A stretch of DNA of 64,000 nucleotides from Quillaja saponaria. Lineage: Eukaryota; Streptophyta; Magnoliopsida; Fabales; Quillajaceae. Position numbers and translations under genes: made by a program. The notes under the pieces were generated by a model, which saw nothing but the letters and a program-made list of their open reading frames with translations, had not been told where the DNA came from and made no database searches. The stretch lies in contig CM055610.1 of assembly GCA_029379385.1 (NCBI GenBank), positions 18,687,422 through 18,751,421 on the forward strand, given 5' to 3'. Position 1 is the stretch's first letter, and every line of letters begins with the position of its first letter. This document shows positions 1-11,915 of this stretch, in pieces.

Positions 1-690
1 TGTTTTTCGATGAGCCTGAGACAGGCATAAACATACTATTTTGTTGGCCGTACTTAATGCAACTATTGAACTGCAAGTTAGAATTTATTAATTTAATGTG
101 TCTGAGAACTATTGCAATATGTTCGTGACAATAATCCAGAGTTTACTGCCTGACGATGGAAAAGTTATTGGAAAACTTCTTAGAATCTAGATAGTTGGTG
201 AATGAGTATAGGCTCTGGTATGACAAGGTTGACTTATGCATGATTCAGTGCCAACTGTATTACAACAATAATGATCATAAAATTGAATGTAATGTTTCCA
301 AGAAAATCATTTCAAATCAAGTGATAAAAGAAATATTTTTCACAAGATATCACGTCACATTTTAGATCATGTAATTATTATTTATTATGTGGATGACATG
401 ACAAAGCATAAAGAGAGTAGATAAAAGATCTCAAATTGACAAGAAATGAAATAAGTATGAAGATTTAATTTAGTAATAGAATTGTAATTTTTTGAATAAA
501 TTGCAATTAAAAAAAAAACTACTTTTATTTTTGTAGTCTAGAAAATTACAATAGGTGCCGTAGTTTTCTAAAAGGAAAAAGAATTAAAAAAAATAAATCC
601 ATACAAATTCAGTTCTGTTTTGGTTTATAATTTTTTACAGAAAACAGTACATCTACATTAACATGGCTTCACAGTCTTCTGACGCAAGTG
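1..690. other. Intergenic, no gene seen
   Basis: This stretch is AT-rich and has no open frame, splice-linked exon set or RNA gene that I can support. It lies just outside the left copy of the dispersed repeat that begins near 695. Nothing more can be said from the sequence. Confidence 0.5.
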
Positions 691-694
691 AAGC

Positions 695-857
695 ATGGGC
701 TATGCAAGATTTTTGGATAAATGGTCCAACTCTCGAAATTTATATTTCAAATAGGAAATTTTAAATTTTAATATCTAAAATAAGGTAACTTTTATCAAAA
801 TCAAGTTTCATCCACTATGTCAGCTTCTCTCTCTCTCCACATTGTCCATGGTGGCAA
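695..857 (-). repeat. Dispersed repeat family, inverted copy (left)
   Basis: Read on the minus strand, this segment matches the start of the copies at 2402 and 5094. All three share a GTGGAGAGAGAGA-type stretch, then AAGCTGACRT, then an AT-rich part, then a GTTGGA..CATTTRTCCA stretch. The inner end of this copy (ggtggcaa, near 857) corresponds to the ttgcca start of the other two. The copy therefore faces the one at 2402 across an AT-rich array, giving a long imperfect inverted repeat. No coding domain is present. It may be the terminal part of a Mutator-like or foldback element, but no target-site duplication was found, so that class is a guess. Confidence 0.6.
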
Positions 858-869
858 TAAGTGTATAAT

Positions 870-1120
870 AATTTTTATATTTTTATTGTATGATATTTTT
901 TAAATTTAAAGTTGTGATATTTTTTAAATTTATAATGTATGATATTTTTAAATTTTAAATTGTATGATATTTTTTTTAATTTATAGTATATGATATTTTA
1001 TAATTTAAAGTGTATGATGTTTTTTAAATTTATGATATTTTTTTAATTTATAATGTATAATAATTTTTAAATTTATAGTGTATGATATTTTTTTTAATTT
1101 ATAGTGTATGACATTCTTCA
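870..1120 (-). repeat. AT-rich tandem array, inverted orientation
   Basis: About nine degenerate units contain TGTATGATATTTTTTAAATTTA. They are the reverse complement of the unit in the larger array at 1360-2315 (core TATCATACACTTTAAATT). The spacer between the two arrays (1120-1360) is AT-rich and unstructured. Confidence 0.75.
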
Positions 1121-1359
1121 ATATTAATCATGTTTGGTATCAAATTAAAAATTAATCAAAAAAATTAAATACTTTATTTTATATAACCATGAATTATTTG
1201 GACGAAAAATGATAATATGTACCATATTGACTCGATTTTAAAACTGTAAGCAGTTAATTTTATTTTTTTAAACTATAAAAATTAAAATGATTTCTAATAT
1301 ATATTATGAAGAAAAAAAAAATTAGTAACTTTTATATTTAGGGATTTTCACTACTTATT

Positions 1360-2315
1360 ATCACACACTTTAAAATTTTAAAAATATAATACACTTTAAA
1401 TTTAAAAAATATAATACACTTTAAATTTAAAAAATATCATACTCTATAAATTTAAAAATTATCATACACTTTCAAATTTAAAAATATCATACACTATAAA
1501 TTTAAAAAATATCAAACACTTTAAATTTAGAAAATATCATACACTATAAATTTAAAAAATATCAAACACTTTAAATTTAAAAAATATCAAACACTTCAAA
1601 TTAAAAAAATATCATACACTATAAATTTTAAAATTATCATACACTTTAAATTAAATACATTATAAATTAAAAAAAAAATATCATACACTATAAATTTAAA
1701 AATATCAAACACTTTAAATTTAAAAAATATCATACTCTATAAATTTAAAAATTATCATACACTTTAAATTAAAAAAAATATCATACTCTATAAATTTAAA
1801 AATTATCATACACTTTAAATTAAAAAAAAAAATATCATACTCTATAAATTTAAAAATTATCATACACTTTAAATTTAAAAAAATATCAAACACTTCAAAT
1901 TTAAAAAATATCATACACTATAAATTTAAAAATTATCATACACTTTAAATTAAATACATTATAAATTTAAAAAATATCATACACTATAAATTTAAAAATA
2001 TCAAACACTTTAAATTTAAAAAATATCATACTCTATAAATTTAAGAATTATCATACACTTTAAATTTTAAAAAATATCGTACTCTATAAATTTAAAAATT
2101 ATCATACACTTTAAATTAAAAAAAAAAATCATATTCTATAAATTTAAAAATTATCATACACTTTCAAATTTAAAAATATCACACACTATAAATTTAAAAA
2201 ATATCATGCACTTTAAACTAAAAAAAATATCATACACTATAAATTTAAAAATTATCCTACACTTTAAAATTTAAAAATATCATATATTATAAATTAAAAA
2301 ATATCACACACTTTA
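1360..2315 (+). repeat. AT-rich tandem array (about 25-bp units)
   Basis: Around forty imperfect units alternate between a form with cacttTAAATT and a form with ctcTATAAATTT, each preceded by aaaaTATCATA, giving a roughly 50-bp higher-order period in places. The units differ by small A-tract length changes and point changes. Open frames here (for example minus strand 1720-1914) simply translate the repeat and are not genes. Confidence 0.85.
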
Positions 2316-2401
2316 AATTTTTTTTTTACATAAATTATCATTTTATCAGATTTATGAAAATGCCATTGGAAAACAGGTTTTTGTAGATTTTTTTCTCAAA
2401 G

Positions 2402-3105
2402 AATTGCCACCGGAGACAATATGAAAAAGAGAGAAGCTGACGTGATAGTTGAAATTTGAAAATCTATTTCTATTTTAAATATTAGATTTTAAATTTTATT
2501 ATTTGAGATATAAAATTTGGGAGTTGGACTCATTTGTCCAAGACCTTGGGCTATGGAAGTGGGGAAAATGCGGAAGCCCACTGTCACGCACTCACAAAGG
2601 CTATCTGACGTGGTTTCTTCACTTTTCCTCTCTTTGGTGGACTAACATTTCAGTCCTACATTTATTGGTAAATTACACTGGTTATTATTATCTTTAACTA
2701 TGTTGTATTTTAAATTTCTTCAACTGACAATCTGACATTTAATTTCAACTAGTATATAATCCATTTAAATGTCGAGATTTTAAAATATTCTTAAAAAATA
2801 TATTAGTTAAAATTCTTTGATTATGGGAGAAAATTGGTATTCATTCTTATAGTGTTCTCTTAAGTTTTGGTTAATTTTGTAACTAAAAATATCATATAAT
2901 ATTCATATATTCAATTATTTTTCTTTTTAGGGTAAATAGTCTAAATCAATTAATGAAATTAGAAGGATATTGATCAAATTATCATTCTTTTATAATTATT
3001 TATTTGATTTATTTTTTAAGAAAATAGACTTCATGTTCATGCTTTTGGGTCTACCACGCACCAAATAAGATCAGAACCTGAGTCAAGTGCAGTAAGAGTT
3101 TGATT
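2402..3105 (+). repeat. Dispersed repeat family, direct copy 1
   Basis: This copy starts at attgccacc and runs through gagaagctgacgtgatagt, a shared central part (CTATGGAAGTGGGGAAAATG, near 2550) and a shared tail ending near gaacctgagtcaa. The same order of landmarks occurs at 5094-6015, with clear point divergence. The open frame at 2503-2697 exists in both copies, but I recognise no protein and the flanks are equally conserved, so I treat it as non-coding. Confidence 0.75.
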
Positions 3106-5093
3106 TTACATATAATAAACATATTAATAAACAACAAAAACATAATTAATATTATTTTGACTTAATGTCATATACTTTGTTTAATTTTGAGCTTTGATTT
3201 AAATTTAAGAGAGTTTAGATTCACAAATCATTTAGTCAATTATAAGTTTCTATTTGATTCTAAACATAATTTTGTTCTCAATTCATATTAGAAACATATA
3301 TTATGAAGGTTGCTATTCAAAAAAAATTAGTTGGGAAGATGAGAGAACTAAAATGAATATACTAACACCAATTAGTTAATATGAAACAATTAGTGATCTT
3401 TTGGTCCAGTGTCACTTGCATTTCTTTTTATTCAGGAGTTTCAAAGAATCGATTTTCCTAAAAACTTACACGGAAGTTTATTCCTTCATTCTCCCTCTCC
3501 CAAAAAAAAAAAAAAAAAAAAAAAGCACCAATGAGAAACAGAGAATGGTAACTAACATTTAGTTTTGGGTGGCTACATGGTCGCAGTTGCAATGTCCTCT
3601 CCCTTGAAAATGACAATTGCGATCGACTCAAGAGAATGCATCTGAATTGACTGCAGCAGAAGAAATTCCAAATTCTGATCCTGTGGCATAGACTTATCAC
3701 TATGGGGATAATTATTTTGGACTTGAGGAATTATAAATGACCACTCGTTGGCATGGAAGGGTGTGGAGGGCAAAGAAAAAGCTAACACCATCAACCATGC
3801 AAATCCATTGGATCAAACTGGACCATTTCGTATTAATAGGTGCAAAGACTAAGGACTTGATTCAATGTTTAAGCTTGGTCAAGTCAAATCCTTAATTAAT
3901 ATATATATTCTGCAGGCCTGCAGGGTTTGACATTCAACTGAAAGCTTGAGAAAGAATTTGCTATTATCCAATGATCTGCAAATTCCGCTAAATGCATGGA
4001 GCAAAATATTAGCTTTCAATTTTCATCTAATTGAAAAAAAGAAGAAGTAAATTTCACATGAGACTTTCGTCAATATTAGATGTGCTCCATGAACAAAACA
4101 TGCACTTGGTCATTCCTTTGAACAAAAGAAAATCAAGGGCAACATAGAAAGTAATACCAAGTATCAACAAGAGGAATTTATAACCTAGGCCATTGACATA
4201 AGGAGCACATCAGCATAACTATTTCATTCTCAACTAATTACATAGGAATCCATAAAGCATACTGTAATATTATATGACCACTAGAAATTATATAAGCAAA
4301 AAGCACAAAATACTTTATGGCATGAGACTATAAGATAATGGAGTATCAATAACTATAAAATTGTGTTGCTGATAATTATTATCTATGTTTGCAATATGAT
4401 TATTCACGATGGTAAAAATCATGTTGTTGATAATTAATCTAAAAAATTATCTATTATTGTATGACCGTAAATTTTAACTCAATTGCGATGCCATTTATCT
4501 TGAAATTATCTGCGTCCATTTATTCTCTATGAGCAACAATACTTATAGTCGCTGATAGGGTTAAAAAATTTATTTTTGTAATATCCTTCGCGCCATCTTC
4601 CTCCAACACTTTTGAGTCCAGTTTTGGCTAATCAGCATCTATTGCCATTATCATTGATTTTCTTTTCGTCCTTTGCACTCTCCCTAACTCTCTCTCCCTC
4701 CTCCGAACTCATTGGCACCGTCGAGGAATTTCTCTAGTCACCAGTGCATCACTGGTTCTACCCCTACCATCCAACCACTGATTCATTTTGTGCCCTAACC
4801 ATTGAGTTTCTGCAAGACACAAGTGAAGTGAGTTCTTGCTTTTGTTTTTCTTTTATTTTTGTTCCTGCAAGTTATTTTGTCATTTATTGGATATGAATTT
4901 TCAATTATTGTCAGATTTGTGTATTTGTGGCGTTTTTTTTTTTTTAGGAATTTGTGAATTTGTGGGTTAGGAGTTAGTAATTTTAGGGATTTGTGGGTTT
5001 TTTTATTTTATGGATTTGTGAATTATAGTTTAGGAATTTAGTAACTTTTTCATTGCTAATTTATGAGTTACGCTATATTAGGTATTTTAAAAA
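3106..5093. other. Spacer between the two direct repeat copies
   Basis: This spacer is AT-rich with a long A-tract near 3500. A more balanced, pyrimidine-rich stretch lies near 4590-4830 and resembles a leader or promoter, but no reading frame follows it. I see no reverse transcriptase, integrase, gag or transposase motif, so nothing supports reading the flanking repeats as LTRs of a coding retroelement. Confidence 0.4.
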
Positions 5094-6015
5094 AATTGCC
5101 AACAATGTGGAGAGAGAGAAGCTGACATGATAGTTGAAACCGAATTTTAAAAATTCGATTTTTAAAATTTACCCTATTTTGAATTTTATTACATGGAATA
5201 TAAAATTTGGGCGTTGGATCCATTTGTCCAAAAACTCGGGCTATGGAAGTGGGGAAAATGCGGAAGCCCCCTGTCACGCACTCGCAGAGACTATCTGACG
5301 TGGTTTCATCACTTTTCCTCTCTTTGGTGGACTAACATTTCAGTCCTACATTTATTGGAAATTACACTGTTTATTATTATCTTTAACTAGATTGTTGTAT
5401 TTTAAATTTCTTCAACTGACAAACTGATATTTAATTTCAACTAGTATATAATCCATTTAAATGTACAGATTTTAAAATATTTTTAAAAAATATATTAGTT
5501 AAAATTCTTTAATTATGGGAGAAAATTGATATTCATTCTTATGGTGTTTTTCTTCAACTAAAAATATCATATAATATCCATATATTCAATTATTTCTCTT
5601 TTTAGGGCATGCACTCACAAAATTTTTATTAAGTTTATTTATATGGAAAAAAAGTAATACAAGAAAGTAACTTGGTTTGGTGCTAAATTCAATTTAACAA
5701 TAAATAAATAAATACTATTCATTGATCTATGTTTAAATAAACGTTATTTTTTAGAATTTTTCTTCTAAATCAATTACTCAATCTTATTGATTCTCTTTTT
5801 AATTCACGCCTCATGCATCTATATGTTGTGGACTGAATAGTCTAAATCAATTAATGAAATTAAAAGGATATTGATCAAATTATCATTTTTTTTATGATTA
5901 TTTATCTGATTTATTTTTTAAGATGATAGACTTCATGTTCGTGCTTTTGGGTCTACCCGAATCCACTACCCACCAAATAAGACTAGAACCTGAGTCAAAT
6001 AAGAGTTTGAGATTC
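5094..6015 (+). repeat. Dispersed repeat family, direct copy 2
   Basis: This copy begins ttgccaacaatgtggagag and follows copy 1 through the shared central part (near 5240) and the shared tail (aatagtctaaatcaatt to gaacctgagtcaa, 5836-5999). It differs from copy 1 by an extra segment of roughly 220 bases near 5607-5830, placed between tttttaggg and aatagtctaaa. Its 5' part is closer to the inverted copy at 695-857 (both have acaatgt and repeated GA) than to copy 1. Confidence 0.75.
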
Positions 6016-9000
6016 AAATCCAAGTAAGAAACTCAGTAGAATCTAGTTGATCCCATTTCTCCAACATGAAAATCATGACTTTAAAACTGCACAAATTCAG
6101 TAGTAAGCACAACATATCCAAGAGCCACTAGCACAAGATAATGAGATTTAAATTGAAGTAGTTCCAGTTGGGAAATAGATCAGAGTCGATAATTGACATT
6201 GCACATCCTCCCATGATTGAGTGCTTGTTGGGATTTTGATTATACCGGGCACAGTGAAATTTAAAAATATTTGGCATAATCAAATCTCTATTGTTTATGA
6301 ATCGATGTTTTTCTATTAATCTTATAAATAGAATATTACCTCTTGAAGCGATTAGGACGATCTTAACTTTTGATCCACAAGTTGTACATGGTGTACAACT
6401 TATAAGTATATCCACACTGAATGACTTGATCAAGAGCTATGTGTTGGCTGCCAAAAATCTCCTTGTGTGCTAGCACAAGAGATGAGATTTTCTCACGTCT
6501 CACAAACACTCAGTTTGCCAATAATTCTCTACAGAGAATTTTGGCTCTCTGTGATATCTGAATAAAAGTTACGTACGTTACTTATCAGGTCTAACCTTAT
6601 TTAAGTATGATATAACTAAAGTCTAAATGATAAGATCATATCTTATCTATTAGAGACTTTTAGATAAAATAGGAAAATCTCATCAAAGTTAATCCTATTT
6701 TAAATTTCAAATACCATTTGTTTGTAATTACATGAAAGCCCAAAACTTCTCTTAATCAAATTGCATCCATTTGTGTGTGACCCCTTAGGTTCATATTAAA
6801 CTGGCAGTAGGCCACATTAACTTAATGTATTTTTCAATTAGTTCCACATCTAATTAATTTAAATCAAAACTAATTTTGATTTACCCATTAATGAGAATTA
6901 ATTATTAAATTAATTCTCGGGTTACCTACAAGTCAAGATTGATGCCTAGCAGCATGTGATGACTACCCAGATAATATAAATATATTTGTGAACATTTCCA
7001 TTGTTAGCTACCATGCAATTTAATATTTCCATCATTTAATGTTCCTAATTAAACTTAGAGTATGGATTAATGTCAAACCCTAAATTGTTTAATCTGATGT
7101 ATCTATTTATAAGCCACAACTCATGTGGTGAAACTTAAATTCTCTAATCTAGTTTCACACCACCCTGGCCAGAGACTTTTTGAGTTATGTCTTAATTAGA
7201 TAACATAGAACATTCTCTCTCTTTACTGAGAGTGATAGATCCCTTATTGTACATTCATATACCTTCATACATAGATAGTCATACCCAACATCTATCTCTG
7301 TATAACCCATTGTGAATTATACTTAGATAGTATCAAAGCATGATAACCTATGTACAAGATATCTATGATGTTTCAGGTCTGAAGATCATTTGCACCACTA
7401 TAACGAAGAACACTCATTGACAACTATGTAAAAGTCCATATGAGTATTCTATGATTGAGTCAATTCAGTGAACTTGTTCTCTAACAAGCACCTATATGTT
7501 TATTATAGTGTCAACTATACAAGTGATCATGAGATCAATCACCCTCAATATTTGAGCTAATATAACATGTACTAATCTAACCGGATCATTAATTCTCATT
7601 ATTAATGATTTTATAATTAGACATATTTGATAACAAAGCTTAAGAAAATATATTTTATAAGCATGATGACATCATAAAATTTCACATGGTAAAACTTTAA
7701 TTTCAGTAGAGTTTTATCATATTATAATTGCTATTAGAGAAGTTGGGCTGCTAGATTTTTTTTCCTCTTTACCTCTAGATCTCCTTTTCTCTTGCTCTGT
7801 CCCACGTCACAATTTGTATCATTGTAGTCAATAATTGAATTACAACTTTCATTGCAACCACTAAAGATTCAGAAAAATTGATAAATAAATAAAAACAAAA
7901 AAATTCTTTATAATTGTTATGCGTCATTGTTTTCTTATGTGAAAGCAACATCTTCTTACCTGCTGAATGGCTAAATGTACATTCAAATGCATTTGACCTG
8001 TAAATTAATCACATTTTGGTGCCTTTTGAAAATAATAACAATAAACATAGAGAATCATTATATTTATCGATTATAATTTATCTTTTCAATCATGATCCAC
8101 TTTTTATAGGCTTTCTTGTGTTTCTGAATCTGATGATGGCCTCTGATTGATACGAAGGAAATATTGTCCCAAACTTCCAGGAGGGCCAAAATCTTTCATA
8201 ATCAATACATGAACACATTTCAGTTCTCAGTTTCCGTGCGTGAGTTGTATAATTTTACTGATCCCTTTCGTGGTTGTGAGCATTATCTTAATGTTTTAAA
8301 AATTGGATGAGGGATCCATTCATAAAATTTATCAAATTTTGAGTTATTAATTAATTAAAATTAGATTAGTAGTTAAATGGGGTGACGTCATAAATATATT
8401 AAGTTATATATTTTAAATATTTGTCTGTTTAGTTAAATTATTTGTAAAAGCATTGGTTGTAAAAAATATTTTTCAAGTAAAGTTGTTTAAAAAATGTTGT
8501 ATGAAAAATTAAAAAATATTTAGATTAGTTAACGTAAAAATGCTGCGACAAAAAAAATTTTGATTTTAATTTTTTAAAATGAATATTAAGTATCAAAATT
8601 ACAAAAAAAAATCAGTTTGACAAATATTATTGTTATATTTGTCTAAATAAAATAATTATTAAAATTTATTTTAGCAACTTTTAAAACTCTAAAAGCCTAA
8701 AAATGTTTTTCCGTAAAACTTAAAATATAAACCCTCTATTACCAAATAGCTTTGTAGAAAAGTTTAAACTCAAAAACTGTTTTAAAAGCTAAACTAAAGA
8801 GGGACATTATATACTTTTTTTTATTAATTATAAATACTAAATACACAAAAAAGTATAATAATTTACTATTCATTAGTAATAAGAAAATGGCATTACAAAT
8901 AGTCAAACATAATTTATAGTAGTTATGGCAGATTTTTTGTGCATCACAACATTCAAGTTTCAACTTATGCATCAAAATAATAAAAATAACATCAATATAA

Positions 9001-9280
9001 AATTCAATTGTTACATTAATCCTTAATATAAATATAAATATTTCACTAATCCTTAATATGAGTAATATTTTTTTAAAAAAAATTTATAAATCGATTTGGT
9101 TCAATCAACCCATTACCAATTTTATCAATTCTTTCGATTCTTATTGGTTTTGACTAGTCAAACCATCAAAACAGTTCTTAAATTCAATTGGTCTGATTTG
9201 TCACGCAGATGACTATCCAACCAATCTGGTCTAGTTTTTAAAACACTAAGCAGTACAATCCAAGGGTTATATATAATTAA
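6016..9280. other. Intergenic, possible old transposon remnants
   Basis: No gene is supported. The part from about 6225 to 7690 is less AT-rich than its surroundings and reads like decayed repeat DNA, for example tgttgggattttgattatac at 6226 and tacccaaca at 7290. No coding domain, matching ends or target-site duplication supports a named element. From 7690 to 9280 the sequence is simple AT-rich spacer. Confidence 0.3.
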
Positions 9281-9281
9281 G

Positions 9282-10025
9282 AGTTTGTTTGGATAGAGTG
9301 AATTGAAATTAGAATTGAAAATTGTATTGTTCAATTATAATTTTCCATTCCATATTTGATGCACATTTTATAATTAAAATTGAAAATTTCAACTTAATTA
9401 TAAAGAATTGAAAAACAACTATAAAATATTATCTTCAATTCTTATGGGTATACCCTAAAATTTATAATTCTTGTGCATGTGTTATTCTTGACAGACACTT
9501 ATTTATGACTGCACATAATGCTAAAACATCAGTCACTACCACCAACAACCTATGTCATCCACCCTCGGCCCTTACCCACTGGCAACTTTGCTCACCTGTT
9601 GTACCATTGTCACCATCAACCTGTTGAATATAATTCCAATCACTGTTGAAACACATTGAAAATGACGACAACTATCATCTATTACCATCAAGACAGCCAA
9701 CGGCAACGACAACTATCATTGGGATGTGCTGGAACGACAATAATGATTGTTAAAACCTGATAGAGACGACAACAACTATCTTTGGAAGTCACCAAAGATA
9801 ACGGAAACCACCATCAAAGACTTCAAAAATTCAACAACAATCTTTGGAAGTGATCGAAAATGATGACAATCACTGCCAAGAACTTGAAACATAATTTCAA
9901 TTTGTAATTCTTTATGTGATCCAAACTCATATATTATAATTCTAAGCAATTTCAATTTTAGTAGAATGGAAACAATTTCAATTTTAATTGTAATTCAATA
10001 GACCCAAATGCAACCTAATAGAATT
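9282..10025. mobile_element. Probable non-autonomous TIR element (hAT/MITE-like)
   Basis: The left end (GAGTTTGTTTGGATAGAGTG, then AATTGAAATT) is matched in inverse orientation by the right end (AATTCAATAGACCCAAATGC, then AACCTAA). Both ends have the T-rich GTTTGGAT/GCATTTGGGT start typical of several plant hAT-derived miniature elements. The subterminal regions are rich in AATTGAAATT in both orientations. A second GTTTGGAT-like motif, at 9921-9927 in inverse orientation, suggests nesting or a duplicated end. The interior (about 9490-9900) is distinct, with ACAAC/GACGACAA-rich sequence and no coding capacity. I could not fix a target-site duplication. Confidence 0.4.
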
Positions 10026-11915
10026 TGAATTAAATTAAATTAAAAAGAGTACTTATATTTTTCTACCACTACAAGAAAAAGGTTTGCATTAATTAAATAT
10101 GGGCAAAACCTATATTTTCAAAAAATATATTTTATACTAAATTTGAGAGGATCAATGACTAGTACAAGTTAGATATAACTTTTTTACTATTTATTTATTC
10201 TTATTAAAAGTTTATTTTGTATCTAATTCGAGATAAGGATGGCATTCAAACTGAACTATTAAGATTCGAATTAAATTCCAAAAATTCAAATTCAAATAGC
10301 ACATTATCTAATTCTATATTCGACAAATATCTTGGAATGAATATTCAAAACAAGAAAGGAGCCGATTTATCTAATAGAAAAGTCTTTTGGCGTCGTTGTC
10401 CTAAGTAGATGTGATTCGATTTAGCCTTCGAAGTAAAATGTTATCATTCATTGTATATCTTATAGTTAGGCTTAACCAACCTCCTAAAAAGAAGTCAAAC
10501 ATAATGTTTAAACCTAAAACATTTAATTTTTTTTTAAAAGATGTCTCCTTTACATTATCTTCTATACTATTATTTGATCTTCACATGACCGCCAACTATA
10601 AGATTCATTGTGCTTTACAATCTGCTAATTAGCTGTTCCAATAGACAAAATCTTGGATTTAATTACTAATATTTCTACCTATACTTTTTTCCATTTCTGT
10701 TTTTTTATTCTTTACCCTTTGCTTTGTGTTACTTCCAACCATTTGGTTGACCTGAAATTCCAATATTTTGTGTCATTTTGTGGACTGATGAAGAGATAAG
10801 ATTACAATCAGATTATTACATATCCAATTAAGCAATAAATAAATAAAACGAGGATATTGTTGGCCTGCACGATAAGAAAAAAGAAAGCAACACATTACGC
10901 CACAATGATTAGAACAAAGAAACAAAAGGAAAATGTCAAACATCTGACAAACACTATTTTCAAAACAATTATTTACTGAGTACATGAAAAACAAAAATTC
11001 TTGCAGCCCTATAAATTAACAAATCTCCATTTCCGAAGTGTCTGCACCAATTGTCTAATTTGTTTAGTATTTAAATGTATGACAAGGAATGCCCTGTAAA
11101 AGTAATGAAATTTGAACCACTTGATAATGATAATTGATATATCCTAGTAGTGTTCAGTGTTAGAAATCATAAATATTCAATTAAAGTTAGCTCTATTTTT
11201 TACGAGAAGAAATTTTTATAATTATTTATTAAATTATAATAAATAAAATTTTTAAAAATTATTTTTTAAAAAATAATAATTTATGTATTAAATAACATTA
11301 AAATCATGATGAATTGTCGTAATAAATAATATAAATTTTCTATTTGTAGAATTTTAACAAATTCTCTTAGGGTTCTCGTTAAAAAAATTTACTAAAAATA
11401 TATATTTAATTTAAATGTCTAAAAAATTGTAATAATGAAATTATAAAGTTTATGTATTGGATATTTTATTATATAGAAATATCAATCTTAAATATTGTAA
11501 TTTTTATTTTTATTTTCTGTTAAGGTAAAAAGAAGAAAAGTCTCTAAGACTATATAAGATTGAAAAACATTTCTAAAAAATATCTAGCGTCTATTTGAGA
11601 GTTTGAAAGAAAGAAGATGAACGGGTATAAAATAAGAGAAAAAATAACACATTTAAGATTTAAAAATAATAATAATAAAGGCACAAAAGTAAATATTAGG
11701 TAAAGCTGAGGTTATCTTCCATAACATATCACCATTTTGAAAATGTCAAAGTTCTTATGATAGAAATAAGCCCATATGGAATATACAACTCTTTAAAAAA
11801 ATAAGGTAAATTAAAAGGCAGATATCATGACCATTTAAGACTATTCATTGCATAATATTACATATAAATGCTTCCACCAACAACAGGGTTGGCACCAAAA
11901 ACTGAGGACTGAGAA
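10026..11915. other. Intergenic and upstream region of the methylesterase gene
   Basis: No gene is supported. Short frames near 10217-10632 have no recognisable domain. A possible TATA element (TATAAAT at 11864-11870) lies about 46 bases before the methylesterase start codon. If it is used, the 5' leader would be very short. Confidence 0.4.

Noticed and set aside
1720..1914. Open frame on the minus strand
   Set aside because: It translates the AT-rich tandem repeat (repeating FKFIEYDIF) and has no other support.
3573..3794. 73-residue minus-strand frame
   Set aside because: It has no recognised domain, begins at a non-ATG codon, and has no splice-linked neighbours.
2402..6015. Direct repeats as LTRs of a retrotransposon with a 2-kb interior
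   Set aside because: The copies do not start TG and end CA, there is no primer binding site or polypurine tract that I can see, the interior has no gag or pol motif, and a third, inverted copy exists outside.
6226..7290. Solo LTR running from tgttggga to tacccaaca
   Set aside because: The ends look LTR-like, but the five flanking bases (gtgct and tctat) do not match, so there is no target-site duplication.
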